NCBI GenBank assembly: GCA_024742995.1
Contig: JANSXK010000010.1
Location: forward strand, 1-64,000
Direction: 5' to 3'
DNA length: 64,000 bases
Source: Gammaproteobacteria bacterium
GTDB taxonomy: Bacteria > Pseudomonadota > Gammaproteobacteria > Legionellales > Legionellaceae
Under the pieces are notes generated by a model. The model ran no database searches, was not told the origin of the DNA, and saw only the letters and a list, made by a program, of their open reading frames with translations. The first letter of the stretch is position 1, and every line of letters starts with the position of its first letter. Below are positions 19,186-28,044 of the stretch, in pieces. The translations under genes and the position numbers were made by a program.

Positions 19186-21063
19186 ATGAATCTCGAAACA
19201 TTTTATGATGTGATTATTGTGGGTGGTGGACATGCCGGGACAGAGGCAGCTTTGGCTGCTGCGCGTATGGGTGCTACCACGTTATTATTGACACATAATA
19301 TGGATCTCTTGGGCCAAATGTCTTGCAATCCTGCGATTGGTGGGATTGGCAAGGGGCATTTGGTCAAGGAAATTGATGCTTTAGGCGGTGCGATGGCGCG
19401 TGCTGCGGATGAGGCTGGGATTCAGTTTCGCATCTTAAACGCTTCCAAAGGACCGGCTGTGCGCGCAACGCGGGCGCAGACTGATCGCGTGTTGTATCGT
19501 CAAGCTATTCGTAAAGTTCTCCAGACGCAAGCCAATTTGACGTTACTTCAACAATCCGTCGAAGATGTGCTGATTGACGGGGAGCGTGTGGTTGGGGTGG
19601 TGACCCAAATGGGTTTGACGTTGCGTGCCCGCGCTATTGTTTTGACTGTAGGTACTTTTTTGGGTGGGAAAATTCATGTGGGCATGAGCCAGTATGCTGG
19701 TGGTCGCGCGGGTGATCCGCCGGCGAATGCATTGGCACAGCGTTTGCGTGAATTGGATTTGCCAGTGGGTCGTTTAAAAACCGGTACGCCGCCGCGGATC
19801 GATGGCCGTAGTTTAGACTATAGCCAAATGACCGTACAACCTGGAGATGATCCGGTGCCAGTATTTTCATATCTAGGAACGGCAGCACAACACCCACAGC
19901 AAATTCCTTGTTTCATCACACATACCACCGAGTGTACGCATGACATCATTCGTGACAATTTACAGCAATCACCAATGTACGCGGGGGTGATTGATAGTGC
20001 AGGACCACGTTATTGTCCTTCAATTGAAGACAAAGTGGTCCGTTTCGCTGAAAAAACGTCGCATCAAATTTTTGTGGAACCAGAAGGGTTGACCACGCAC
20101 GAAGTGTATCCCAATGGTATTTCAACGGGCTTGTCTTTTGAGGTTCAAGCCCAGTTTGTCAGGACGTTGCGAGGATTTGAGCAAGCCCATATCACGCGTC
20201 CAGGCTATGCGATTGAATATGATTATTTTGACCCGCGATCATTGACCCCTTATTTGCAAACCAAAGCATTTTCTAATTTGTTTTTTGCCGGTCAAATTAA
20301 TGGGACCACGGGGTATGAAGAAGCAGCGGCGCAAGGGTTGATCGCTGGTATGAATGCCGCATTATGGGTGAAAGACAAAGCATTATGGAGTCCACGGCGT
20401 GATGAGGCTTATATTGGCGTGTTGATCGATGACTTGATCACACGTGGTACTCAGGAGCCTTATCGCATGTTTACATCGCGTGCTGAATATCGGCTCTTAT
20501 TACGCGAAGACAATGCCGATCTGCGTTTGACGGAGATCGGACGAAACTTGGGGTTGGTTTCAGATACACGCTGGCACGCATTTGTTGAAAAACGTGAGCA
20601 AATCGCGTGCTTGAATGAACAATTACAGGCGCAGTGGGTGCGGGTGGGTCATAATAAAGCGTTGCAAGGTGTTCTAGAGGCTCCTTTTCAGCATGATTGT
20701 CGTGCCATTGATGCCTTGAAGCGTCCAGAATTACATTATGATGATTTGCAGCAGCTTGAAGATTTAGCGTTGCCGCGTGTGGCTCAAGACATTGTGCAGC
20801 AAGTTGAGATTCAGGCAAAATATCATGGTTATATCGAACGACAGCGTTCTGATATTCTGCGCATGCAAAAACATGAGGCGACGCAATTGCCAGATGATAT
20901 GGATTATCAAAACGTATCGGGCTTGTCTACTGAAATGCAGCAAAAACTCACGCAAATCAAACCTAAAACTTTAGCGCAGGCAGGACGCATTTCGGGTATC
21001 ACGCCGGCAGCACTATCTTTGGTGTTGATGCATGTGAAAAAACGGCGTTTATTGGCTGTATGA
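19186..21063 (+). CDS. mnmG: tRNA uridine-5-carboxymethylaminomethyl modification enzyme MnmG
   Basis: 625 residues, the usual length. FAD-binding partner of MnmE in wobble-uridine modification. The N-terminal dinucleotide motif [18 protein letters not shown] (residues ~12-29), the [22 protein letters not shown] block (~47-68), the second FAD motif [17 protein letters not shown] (~370-386) and the C-terminal helical domain that binds MnmE/tRNA are all present. First gene of mnmG-rsmG-parA-parB; its TGA overlaps the rsmG start by four bases. Confidence 0.97.
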   Translation: MNLETFYDVIIVGGGHAGTEAALAAARMGATTLLLTHNMDLLGQMSCNPAIGGIGKGHLVKEIDALGGAMARAADEAGIQFRILNASKGPAVRATRAQTDRVLYRQAIRKVLQTQANLTLLQQSVEDVLIDGERVVGVVTQMGLTLRARAIVLTVGTFLGGKIHVGMSQYAGGRAGDPPANALAQRLRELDLPVGRLKTGTPPRIDGRSLDYSQMTVQPGDDPVPVFSYLGTAAQHPQQIPCFITHTTECTHDIIRDNLQQSPMYAGVIDSAGPRYCPSIEDKVVRFAEKTSHQIFVEPEGLTTHEVYPNGISTGLSFEVQAQFVRTLRGFEQAHITRPGYAIEYDYFDPRSLTPYLQTKAFSNLFFAGQINGTTGYEEAAAQGLIAGMNAALWVKDKALWSPRRDEAYIGVLIDDLITRGTQEPYRMFTSRAEYRLLLREDNADLRLTEIGRNLGLVSDTRWHAFVEKREQIACLNEQLQAQWVRVGHNKALQGVLEAPFQHDCRAIDALKRPELHYDDLQQLEDLALPRVAQDIVQQVEIQAKYHGYIERQRSDILRMQKHEATQLPDDMDYQNVSGLSTEMQQKLTQIKPKTLAQAGRISGITPAALSLVLMHVKKRRLLAV

Positions 21064-21686
21064 ATGACGATCTAGTGCTCTTATCTTCTTTAAAGAACGG
21101 CATGCTTGACTTGGGTATGAGCAGAGATGTGGATGGTTTGGCTCACGCATGTTTGCGATATTTACAGTTATTAGAGCAGTGGAATCGTGCTTATAATTTA
21201 ACGGCGGTGCGCTCACTACCTGATATGGTGTCACGGCATATTTTAGATAGTTTGGCTATTTTGCCGTGGGTCAAAGGTCAGCGTATTTTGGATGTTGGAA
21301 CCGGTGCAGGTCTGCCGGGTATCCCATTGGCTTTGGCTTGTCCGGATAAGCAGTGGGTTTTATTAGATAGCAATGGTAAAAAAACCAGATTTTTACTGGA
21401 AGTGCAGCGTGTGTTAGGCTTATCTCAGATTGAAATTATTCAAGATCGAGTGGAAGCGTATGAGCCTGCACAAGCGTTTGATTCTATTGTAAGTCGTGCG
21501 TTTTCTGAGGTCCAAAAGATGCTGGATCAAACCCAGCATCTTTTGGTGCCACAAGGCCAATGGATGGCGATGAAAGGACCACAAGTGGTTGCGGAGCTAC
21601 CTGCTTTGCAGCATCCTTACCGGGTGGAGTCGTATCGTGTCCCAGGAGAGCCAGGGGAACGTTATTGTGTCATTATTGAATTATAA
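21060..21686 (+). CDS. rsmG: 16S rRNA (guanine527-N7)-methyltransferase
   Basis: 208 residues. It methylates G527 of 16S rRNA in the 530 loop. The class I methyltransferase motifs are clear: [11 protein letters not shown] (~41-51), [17 protein letters not shown] (SAM loop, ~78-94), [12 protein letters not shown] and SRAFSE. Overlaps mnmG by four bases and lies 12 bases ahead of parA, the standard order near the chromosome origin. Confidence 0.95.
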   Translation: MNDDLVLLSSLKNGMLDLGMSRDVDGLAHACLRYLQLLEQWNRAYNLTAVRSLPDMVSRHILDSLAILPWVKGQRILDVGTGAGLPGIPLALACPDKQWVLLDSNGKKTRFLLEVQRVLGLSQIEIIQDRVEAYEPAQAFDSIVSRAFSEVQKMLDQTQHLLVPQGQWMAMKGPQVVAELPALQHPYRVESYRVPGEPGERYCVIIEL

Positions 21687-21698
21687 GAGGGTAGCATC

Positions 21699-22469
21699 AT
21701 GGCAAAAATTATCGCTATTGCCAATCAAAAGGGTGGCGTGGGTAAAACGACCACGACCGTTAATTTAGCGGCATCATTAAAGGCCCGAGATCTTGCTGTG
21801 TTGCTGATTGATATGGATCCACAAGGATCAGCGACATTAGGTGTTGGTGTGGATAAACATAGTTTGGTGTACACGGTCAATGATGTTTTATTGCGGGACT
21901 GTGAAGCACAACAAGCGTGTTTGCAGGTGGCAAATGGATTTGATTTGATGCCTGCAAATGGTGATTTGACTGTGGCAGAAGTGACGTTGATGGCGCGTGA
22001 ACATCGCGAAACGTGTTTGCACGAGGCAATATCGCCTCTGAAAAATCATTATGACTATATCTTAATTGATTGTCCCCCTGCTTTGAATGCGTTAACTTTA
22101 AACGCATTGATGGCGGCAGATTCTGTTTTGATTCCGATGCAATGTGAGTATTTGGCGATGGAAGGATTGGTGGCATTATTAGATACCATTCAGCAAATAC
22201 AAGCATCGGTCAATCCACGTTTAGAATTAGAGGGGGTATTGCGTACGATGTATGATGCGCGCAGTCGCTTGTGTGTGGATGTATCGAAACAATTGCAGGC
22301 ACATTTTGCAGATAAAGTGTATCGCTCAGTGATACCGCGCAATGTGCGCTTGGCTGAAGCCCCTAGTCATGGGGTGCCGGCACTGCAATATGATAAAAAT
22401 TCTACGGGTGCTGCGGCGTATATGGTTTTGGCATCGGAAGTAATCAATCGGCATGAGGTGGTGGTATGA
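21699..22469 (+). CDS. parA: Chromosome-partitioning ATPase ParA (Soj)
   Basis: 256 residues. The deviant Walker A motif NQKGGVGKTTTTVNLAASL (~8-26), switch I region DMDPQGSATLG and switch II DCPPAL (~124) identify the chromosomal ParA/Soj family, which binds DNA non-specifically in the ATP state and pulls ParB-parS complexes. No N-terminal HTH, so it is the chromosomal rather than the plasmid P1 type. SD AGAGGG lies 11 bases before the ATG. Overlaps parB by four bases. Confidence 0.95.
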   Translation: MAKIIAIANQKGGVGKTTTTVNLAASLKARDLAVLLIDMDPQGSATLGVGVDKHSLVYTVNDVLLRDCEAQQACLQVANGFDLMPANGDLTVAEVTLMAREHRETCLHEAISPLKNHYDYILIDCPPALNALTLNALMAADSVLIPMQCEYLAMEGLVALLDTIQQIQASVNPRLELEGVLRTMYDARSRLCVDVSKQLQAHFADKVYRSVIPRNVRLAEAPSHGVPALQYDKNSTGAAAYMVLASEVINRHEVVV

Positions 22470-23359
22470 CGCAAAAACGTGGTGGACTTGGGAAGAACTT
22501 ATCAGCATTGTTAGGCCAATCTGCGCTGCAGGTCAAGCAAGATACTCGCTTATTAGAGCATGTACAAATTGAATATCGTCCGATTGCAAGTTTGACGCCT
22601 GGACAATATCAACCCCGTCGGGCTTTTGATGAAGCAACCATTAAAGAATTAGCGAATTCTATTCAACAACAGGGGTTGCTCCAACCTTTGGTGGTACGCG
22701 AATTAAAACCTGGGCAATATGAAATTATTGCTGGGGAACGACGGTGGCGTGCTTGCAAATTGGCAGGCTTAACTCAAATTCCAGTTTTGATTCGCCAAGT
22801 AGATGATGAAGCAGCGATCGCATTGGCTTTGGTTGAAAATTTACAACGTGAAGATCTGTCCGCTCTGGATCAAGCGCGAGCGATGCAACGTTTGATGACA
22901 GATTTTGGCTTAACCCATCAACAAATCGCGACTTTATTATCGAAATCGCGCACCGCGGTTTCTAATTATGTGCGCCTATTAAATTTAACCACGGAAGTGC
23001 AAACTTTGCTGGAGCAAGGGGCTTTGGATATGGGGCATGCACGTAGTCTATTAACATTGAGTGCGGAAGATCAGCATCGTGTCGCGTTGACAGTCGTGGC
23101 CAAAGAATTGTCGGTTCGTGACACAGAACGATTGGTAGCAGAATGGAAAATCAAAAAACAAGCTGCCTTAAAACCCAAGGTGTCTTACCCTCAAGCGTTA
23201 CAACCACAATTGGAAGCCATGGCCCAACGTTTGCAAACGGCAGTCAAGCTTAAACCTGGTGCTGAAGGGCAAGGGATGTTGCTGATTCACTATTCTGATT
23301 TGGATTTTTTAGAACAGATGATGACGCATATTTTGGATGGTAGTCCACAAGAAATATAA
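22466..23359 (+). CDS. parB: Chromosome-partitioning protein ParB (Spo0J)
   Basis: 297 residues. The N-terminal CTPase domain carries QYQPRRAFDEATIKELANSI, GLLQPLVVRE and GERRWRACKLAG (~90-101). A helix-turn-helix parS-binding domain follows (LTHQQIATLLSKSRTAVSNY, ~150-169) and then a C-terminal dimerisation region. It loads on parS sites and spreads as a clamp. I found no full-match parS palindrome (TGTTTCACGTGAAACA) in this window, so its sites probably lie elsewhere. Confidence 0.95.
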   Translation: MTQKRGGLGKNLSALLGQSALQVKQDTRLLEHVQIEYRPIASLTPGQYQPRRAFDEATIKELANSIQQQGLLQPLVVRELKPGQYEIIAGERRWRACKLAGLTQIPVLIRQVDDEAAIALALVENLQREDLSALDQARAMQRLMTDFGLTHQQIATLLSKSRTAVSNYVRLLNLTTEVQTLLEQGALDMGHARSLLTLSAEDQHRVALTVVAKELSVRDTERLVAEWKIKKQAALKPKVSYPQALQPQLEAMAQRLQTAVKLKPGAEGQGMLLIHYSDLDFLEQMMTHILDGSPQEI

Positions 23360-23375
23360 AAGGATCCTGCGCCTT

Positions 23376-23729
23376 ATGTCGATACTTGAAGGAGCAAAAT
23401 CGGAAGCCATGGCGCGTGATTATTTATTACGCCAAGGTTTGCAATGGCGCGAGAGCAATTATCGCTCTCGTATGGGTGAAATTGATTTGATCATGCAGGA
23501 TGCGACTCATGTGATTTTTGTTGAAGTGCGCGCGCGTCGTTCCGCGGTGTTCGGAGGTGCGCTTGCAAGTATTACTCATGCCAAGCGCCAAAAGCTGTTG
23601 AAGACAGCGATGTGCTATTTGCAGCAACATCGATTGTATGACAGTCATGCGAGCCGCTTTGATGTGTTAACGTTACAAGGACAGCCGCCAGTAATTGATT
23701 GGCTACAAAATGCATTTGGAACAGACTAA
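23376..23729 (+). CDS. yraN: UPF0102 endonuclease-like protein YraN
   Basis: 117 residues from the ATG at 23376; AAGGA lies 11 bases upstream, and the alternative ATG at 23337 would give a 23-base overlap with parB and a non-conserved N-terminus. The restriction-endonuclease-like core is visible: EAMARDYLLRQG, NYRSRMGEIDLIMQD and VIFVEVRARRS (D and E-x-R catalytic-type residues). The biological role is unclear; it is linked in most bacteria with lpoA/rsmI or ribonuclease HII. Its TAA overlaps the diaA start. Confidence 0.85.
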   Translation: MSILEGAKSEAMARDYLLRQGLQWRESNYRSRMGEIDLIMQDATHVIFVEVRARRSAVFGGALASITHAKRQKLLKTAMCYLQQHRLYDSHASRFDVLTLQGQPPVIDWLQNAFGTD

Positions 23730-24322
23730 TGATGAGTGAACATGTTCGTACCCTATTTGCACGTGATATTGAAGCCAAAATTTCTTTGGTGGATGTCATG
23801 TCAGATTTGATCAGTGATGCTGGACAAAAGTTAGTAAATTGCTTGTTGGCAGATGGCAGGATTTTTATTGCGGGTAATGGCGGTTCTAGTGCAAATTGTT
23901 TACATTTTTCAGCCGCGATGTTGCATTGCTTTGAAGTGGCGCGGCCAACATTGCCAGTGATTCACTTATTGAGTGATGTGTCAGCCATGACCGCGATTGC
24001 CAATGACGGTCATTTTGATCAGCTGTTTGCTCGTCAAATTCAAGCACTAGGTCAAGCGGAAGACGTGGTGATTGTGCTTACCACCTCCGGGCAATCGAAA
24101 AATATGAAAGAATTGGTTGCTGCCGCGCATGATAAAGGATTGACCGTGATTGCTTTAACCGGGCGAGATGGTGGTGATCTGACTCAGCAATTGGGAGCGA
24201 ATGATATGGAATTGCGAGTACCCGGGGATCAAGCGGCACGTATTCGAGAAACACATCTGTTTATTTTACATTGTTTTTGTGATGTCATTGATCGATCTTT
24301 ATTTGGGGTTGGTTGTGTATGA
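23729..24322 (+). CDS. diaA: SIS-domain protein DiaA (DnaA initiator-associating protein), GmhA-like
   Basis: 197 residues from the ATG at 23729 (a second ATG follows at 23732). A single SIS fold: IAGNGGSSANCLHFSAAML (~47-65), the loop VLTTSGQSKNMKELV (~118) and RIRETHLFILHCFCDVID (~172-189). DiaA binds DnaA and promotes timely initiation in E. coli; the related GmhA is a sedoheptulose-7-phosphate isomerase, so the name rests on gene order (yraN-diaA-BON lipoprotein) as well as sequence. It follows parA-parB, which places a replication-timing and a segregation gene in one run. Confidence 0.8.
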   Translation: MMSEHVRTLFARDIEAKISLVDVMSDLISDAGQKLVNCLLADGRIFIAGNGGSSANCLHFSAAMLHCFEVARPTLPVIHLLSDVSAMTAIANDGHFDQLFARQIQALGQAEDVVIVLTTSGQSKNMKELVAAAHDKGLTVIALTGRDGGDLTQQLGANDMELRVPGDQAARIRETHLFILHCFCDVIDRSLFGVGCV

Positions 24323-24332
24323 GGAGTTCAGG

Positions 24333-24893
24333 ATGAAAATGAAATGGGTGGCATTGCCGTTGATTGCTTGTTTGTTGACCGGGTGTTTGGCAGCGATGGT
24401 TGCAGGTGCCGGTGGTTTGATGGTTTATGATCGTCGCAGTGTACGGATGATGGAGAAGGATGCAAGGATTTTTCATGTGATTCATACTGCTATTGCGACA
24501 GATCCCAATTTTCGTGACTCACGGGTGAAAGTGAGTGTGTATCAGCGCTCTGTTTTATTGGTGGGGCAAGTCAAGCGTACTTCACTACGCTCATTGGCGG
24601 CAGAAGTAGCGCAGACCACACCAAATGTACGACGAGTTTATAACAAATTAACAGTGGCGGCGCCTATAGGATTTGAACAGCGTGGCCAAGATACTTGGAT
24701 CACCGGCCAAGTACGTAGCATGATGTTGGCGAAAAAAGATTTAGATTCAGGATCGATTCAAGTGACCACGGAACAAGGCGTTGTGTATTTATTGGGTGTT
24801 GTGACACCAGAGCAATCGGAATTGGCAGTTGATGTGGCAAGAAAAGTGAAAGGTGTGCGACGAGTTGTAAAAATGTTTCAATACATTCGTTAG
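24333..24893 (+). CDS. dolP: BON-domain lipoprotein, DolP (YraP)-like
   Basis: 186 residues from the ATG at 24333, with GAGGAG in front. The lipobox LLTGC (Cys18) is good, so it is a lipoprotein, probably of the outer membrane. Two BON domains follow (~48-115 and ~125-186), each with the pattern of a helix, a V-x-V strand and a G-x-V-x-x-x/LLG-V turn (VLLVGQV, VVYLLGVV). In E. coli DolP supports outer-membrane integrity and BAM function at the division site. Position behind diaA matches E. coli. Confidence 0.85.
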   Translation: MKMKWVALPLIACLLTGCLAAMVAGAGGLMVYDRRSVRMMEKDARIFHVIHTAIATDPNFRDSRVKVSVYQRSVLLVGQVKRTSLRSLAAEVAQTTPNVRRVYNKLTVAAPIGFEQRGQDTWITGQVRSMMLAKKDLDSGSIQVTTEQGVVYLLGVVTPEQSELAVDVARKVKGVRRVVKMFQYIR

Positions 24894-24901
24894 GATCAAT
24901 C

Positions 24902-25483
24902 ATGAAACCATGGCGGCGACTCTGTGTGTTACTCTTCCTGAGCATGGGGTTGACTGCGTGTATTACGGATGTTTGGACTGGGGCAACGATTATTTATGAT
25001 CGCCATAAATGGTATCGCAAGCTGGATGATTTCAAATTAGCTGCTCGTGTTAATCGAGACCTGTACGCTGACCAAGCGTTTAAATGTTCCACATGTGCTG
25101 TTGAAATTGCTGTCTTTCATCAAGATGTGTTATTGGCTGGTCATGTCCCCACTCACAAACTGCGTCGTGAGGCTGCAGCACGCATCAAAGCCATTCCTGG
25201 CATACGCCATTTTTATGATGAGTTGGCCATCACGCATGGCGTGAGTGATCCGGTGTTAGATACTTGGATCACGACCAAAGTGCGTTCTGAGATTTTAGCG
25301 GATGCTTCGATTGATCCCAATCAATTTAAAATCGTGACTGCCGATCGGGTGGTCTATTTAATGGGTGATGTGTTGCCAGGGCAGGCAAAAAAAGTGATAC
25401 AGTTTGCCAGAGAATGGGTTGAAGTGAAACGTGTGGTCACACTATTTCAATATTATCATTTGAGTACGAGCGCCCAAAAATAG
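24902..25483 (+). CDS. Second BON-domain lipoprotein
   Basis: 193 residues, starting eight bases after the first BON gene. Lipobox LTAC (Cys20). It shares with its neighbour the spacing (A-G/W-x-TI-x-YDRR/H after the lipobox, then two BON domains with VLLAGHV and VVYLMGDV, and the closing VKRVVTLFQY against VRRVVKMFQY), so it is a tandem duplicate. Unlike its neighbour it has CSTC in the first BON domain. Its role is probably similar or complementary in the outer membrane. Confidence 0.8.
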   Translation: MKPWRRLCVLLFLSMGLTACITDVWTGATIIYDRHKWYRKLDDFKLAARVNRDLYADQAFKCSTCAVEIAVFHQDVLLAGHVPTHKLRREAAARIKAIPGIRHFYDELAITHGVSDPVLDTWITTKVRSEILADASIDPNQFKIVTADRVVYLMGDVLPGQAKKVIQFAREWVEVKRVVTLFQYYHLSTSAQK

Positions 25484-25586
25484 AATCTGATTGATTTTTT
25501 GACGCTTCATCGTTATCATGAGCTTGTTTTTTCATATATGTCCATATTAGTATCATATGGATTATTTATATTTCAGGAGAATTTTA

Positions 25587-26060
25587 GTGTCTGATTCGGA
25601 GGAAGAACGGCGGCCTAAAAAAACGTTTGAGGGAGTTGTTTTTGGAGGATCCCGTGGTGTTGTTGAGAGTATGGCGAATTCGTATGATGTGGAGGTAGAT
25701 AGCAGTTCTTCTGATGGTGATTGGCCTGAATGCGAACAATTTATTGCTCATCGTCCCCCCAGTGCTGGGAAGGCTCAAGCATCAAGCGCCATCAAAGATC
25801 ATTCGTTACGGACTATTATTCGTCCACAACCTGCTTCTGCTTCTTGGCTGATGTCAAACACCTGTGCCAATCGAATTGGCAAATTTGGGATGGCTGTGTT
25901 TTTCCTAGGTTTGGCGATGTTGGCCATGGCTGCCAGTGGCACCACGCTTTTTTATCTTGGTGCAGCTGGTGTGACGTCGGGATTGGGACTGGGCCTTTTT
26001 GCAAAATGCTGCGCAAAACCAGAACAGGAGAGAGAGCCTCTCAGCTTTGTTCACGCCTAA
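25587..26060 (+). CDS. Hypothetical protein with a double hydrophobic C-terminal segment
   Basis: 157 residues from a GTG at 25587, chosen because CAGGAGA lies six bases upstream; an ATG at 25557 has no ribosome binding site. The N-terminal ~100 residues are polar and look disordered (acidic MSDSEEERRP, the serine run SSSSDGDWPE). Residues ~105-146 form two hydrophobic Gly/Ala-rich helices (FGMAVFFLGLAMLAMAAS, LGAAGVTSGLGLGLFA), followed by CC. This soluble head plus hairpin membrane anchor is seen in some effectors of intracellular bacteria, but nothing proves that here. Confidence 0.5.
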   Translation: MSDSEEERRPKKTFEGVVFGGSRGVVESMANSYDVEVDSSSSDGDWPECEQFIAHRPPSAGKAQASSAIKDHSLRTIIRPQPASASWLMSNTCANRIGKFGMAVFFLGLAMLAMAASGTTLFYLGAAGVTSGLGLGLFAKCCAKPEQEREPLSFVHA

Positions 26061-26065
26061 GCTCC

Positions 26066-26115
26066 TTTCTCGCCATTCGGGAGAGGGTGTCCGTAGGGCG
26101 GATGAGGGGAACAGC
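26066..26115. repeat. Possible short intergenic repeat (imperfect inverted repeat)
   Basis: In the convergent gap after the GTG-start hypothetical gene. CCTTTCTCGC and CGGGAGAGGG form an imperfect stem around CATT, followed by GTCCGTAGGGCGGATGAGGGG. It resembles the GGGAGAGGG-x-GATGAGGG type of intergenic element found many times in some proteobacterial genomes, and is more GC-rich than its surroundings. Only this copy is seen in the window. Confidence 0.3.
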
Positions 26116-26124
26116 AAATCCCAA

Positions 26125-26943
26125 TCAATGTTGCAACAAATACCCCGCACTAAAAAACAACACGCCAGCAAAAATCCGTTTGAGCACAGTCGTTTTCAAA
26201 TGAAATGCCAAATGTGTGCCCATCGGCGCGCAAATGATCGATGTCACACCAACCGATAATGCAGCGGGCCAATAGACATAACCGATGGTATGAGGTGGCA
26301 GGGACACTGTTGAGACAGAGATCTGTGATAAAAATACGGTGCCCATGATGGCTGAAGTGGCGCTGCACAAGGTGGATGTTCCTGCCGCTTCACGTATAGA
26401 CAGTCGCATCATCAAAAACAACGGTACCATGAGGATGCCGCCCCCCAGGCCGAGTACTGGGGAGAGTACGCCTACCAGAAAACTGGTCGTTATCATGACC
26501 ATAAGATGGCGAGGCGTCAATTGATAGTGATTACGTAGCGGAGCTTCAGGTTCGGCAGCAGGTTGGATGTCACAGAGGATATAAATGGCCACACAAATCA
26601 AAAAAATAGAAAATAGATTGACGAGCATACCGTGGTTTAAATATGGGACGAGGATACTCCCACAGGCAATCCCGACGCATAGTCCTGGCAGCATTCTCAA
26701 GAAAACGGGCCAAATCAAAGCGCGGTGACGTTGATAAGCTAATGCAGATGACAATGAGGTAACGAGTATACTTGCTAGCGAGGTGCCGACGGCCACATGC
26801 ATGATGTCTGTTATCACGAAGATATGATAGTGGTCGAAGATCATCACCAGTAGAGGCACAATGATAACTCCTCCTCCAATGCCAAGCAGGCCTGATAACA
26901 GGCCTGCAACGATGCCAAGGAAGAGGTAGGCAACAATATCCAT
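26125..26943 (-). CDS. TauE/SafE family membrane transporter
   Basis: 272 residues with about eight transmembrane helices in two repeats, each opened by the family motif: GLLSGLLGIGGGVIIVPLLV (~14-33) and GVLSPVLGLGGGILMVPLFL. These proteins export sulfite, sulfoacetate or other small organosulfur or carboxylate anions. The substrate is not predictable. Lies nine bases downstream of sodB on the same strand, so it may be co-transcribed. Confidence 0.85.
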   Translation of the reverse strand: MDIVAYLFLGIVAGLLSGLLGIGGGVIIVPLLVMIFDHYHIFVITDIMHVAVGTSLASILVTSLSSALAYQRHRALIWPVFLRMLPGLCVGIACGSILVPYLNHGMLVNLFSIFLICVAIYILCDIQPAAEPEAPLRNHYQLTPRHLMVMITTSFLVGVLSPVLGLGGGILMVPLFLMMRLSIREAAGTSTLCSATSAIMGTVFLSQISVSTVSLPPHTIGYVYWPAALSVGVTSIICAPMGTHLAFHLKTTVLKRIFAGVLFFSAGYLLQH

Positions 26944-26952
26944 TATGGCACG

Positions 26953-27543
26953 TTAGGCTTTAAAATCTGCAGCATGTTGTTCTGCAAATTCCCAATTGAC
27001 CAGTGACCAGAATGCATTGAGGTAGTCGGGTCGTACATTTCGATAGTCAATATAGTAGGCATGCTCCCAAACGTCGCAGGTTAATAAAGGGGTCAAACCG
27101 TCAGTGATAGGGCAGCCTGCATTGGAGGTGCTGATGATTTGTAATTTTTTCGCATCGTCTTGAACTAACCATGCCCAGCCTGAACCAAACGTGGTGATGG
27201 CAGCTTGGGTGAATTGTTCTTTGAATTCAGCGAAAGAACCAAACGCGTCTCGAATGGCGTCAGCTAGGGCACCATTAGGTTCTGAGCCACCTTGTGGAGA
27301 AAGACAATGCCAATAAAAAGTATGATTCCAAACCTGTGCTGCGTTATTAAACATGCCACCGCTGGATGTTTTGATGATTTCTTCTAAAGATTGTGATGCG
27401 AAAGGCGTGTCTGCGATCAGCTTATTTAGATTTGTGACATAAGTGCTGTGATGCTTGCCATAATGATATTCTAAGGTTTCTTTTGAAATATGAGGTGCCA
27501 GTGCATCCAAAGCATAGGGCAGTTCAGGTAATTTAAATACCAT
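26953..27543 (-). CDS. sodB: Superoxide dismutase [Fe]
   Basis: 196 residues, the SodB length. Converts superoxide to oxygen and hydrogen peroxide in the cytosol. Metal ligands and signatures are visible: [19 protein letters not shown] (~15-33, two His ligands in the family), the WNHTFYW block (~72) and [13 protein letters not shown] (~157-169, Asp and His ligands). The iron rather than manganese type is suggested by the SodB-like [13 protein letters not shown] and the AQVWNH segment. Good SD (AGGAGAATACC-ATG). Confidence 0.95.
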   Translation of the reverse strand: MVFKLPELPYALDALAPHISKETLEYHYGKHHSTYVTNLNKLIADTPFASQSLEEIIKTSSGGMFNNAAQVWNHTFYWHCLSPQGGSEPNGALADAIRDAFGSFAEFKEQFTQAAITTFGSGWAWLVQDDAKKLQIISTSNAGCPITDGLTPLLTCDVWEHAYYIDYRNVRPDYLNAFWSLVNWEFAEQHAADFKA

Positions 27544-27569
27544 GGTATTCTCCTAAAATTGAAAGCCGA

Positions 27570-27598
27570 TTAATAGCATGATCCCAAGCAAGCTGCAA
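27570..27598 (-). promoter_or_regulatory. Candidate sodB promoter
   Basis: Read on the minus strand: TTGCAG (27598-27593), a 17-base spacer, TATTAA (27575-27570). Transcription would start about 20 bases before the sodB ATG. Confidence 0.4.
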
Positions 27599-27677
27599 TT
27601 GATTTATGCTAAACGGTTGCTATCTGGCGTGATTTTCGCCATAATTTCGCAAATTTGTGACTATGGTAGGGTGAATT

Positions 27678-28007
27678 GTGGATCAGAACGTAGAAGAAGT
27701 TGTAGATAAAATCAAACATCAGATTGCAGATAATGTGGTGTTGTTGTATATGAAAGGGAGCCCGCAACAACCTCAATGCGGATTTTCGGCACGTGCCGTG
27801 CAATGTATAGAGGCATGTGGGGTAGGCTTTGCGTTTGTAGATGTGATCGCCAACCCTGAGATTCGTCAAACGTTACCTCAGTATGCGGATTGGCCAACCT
27901 TCCCGCAATTATATGTGAAAGGTGAATTGGTAGGTGGTTCGGATATCATCGCTGATATGTATGCAGCTGGAGAATTAGAGCCTTTATTGCAAGGTGCACA
28001 GACTTAA
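27678..28007 (+). CDS. grxD: Monothiol CGFS glutaredoxin
   Basis: 109 residues from a GTG start. The monothiol active site CGFS is in PQCGFSARAVQ (~33-43), with the upstream lysine of LLYMKGSP and the glutathione-binding WPTFPQLYV and GGSDI motifs. Grx4-type proteins bind a [2Fe-2S] cluster with glutathione and BolA and pass Fe-S clusters to targets. Divergent from sodB and 37 bases ahead of the peroxiredoxin gene. Confidence 0.93.
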   Translation: MDQNVEEVVDKIKHQIADNVVLLYMKGSPQQPQCGFSARAVQCIEACGVGFAFVDVIANPEIRQTLPQYADWPTFPQLYVKGELVGGSDIIADMYAAGELEPLLQGAQT

Positions 28008-28044
28008 ACGGCCTTGCCAAATTTTAAATAGGATGGAGACAATC

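Noticed and set aside
25085..25100. parS-like TGTTCCACATGTGCTG within the second BON gene
   Set aside because: Only the left half matches; it is not palindromic, so probably chance.
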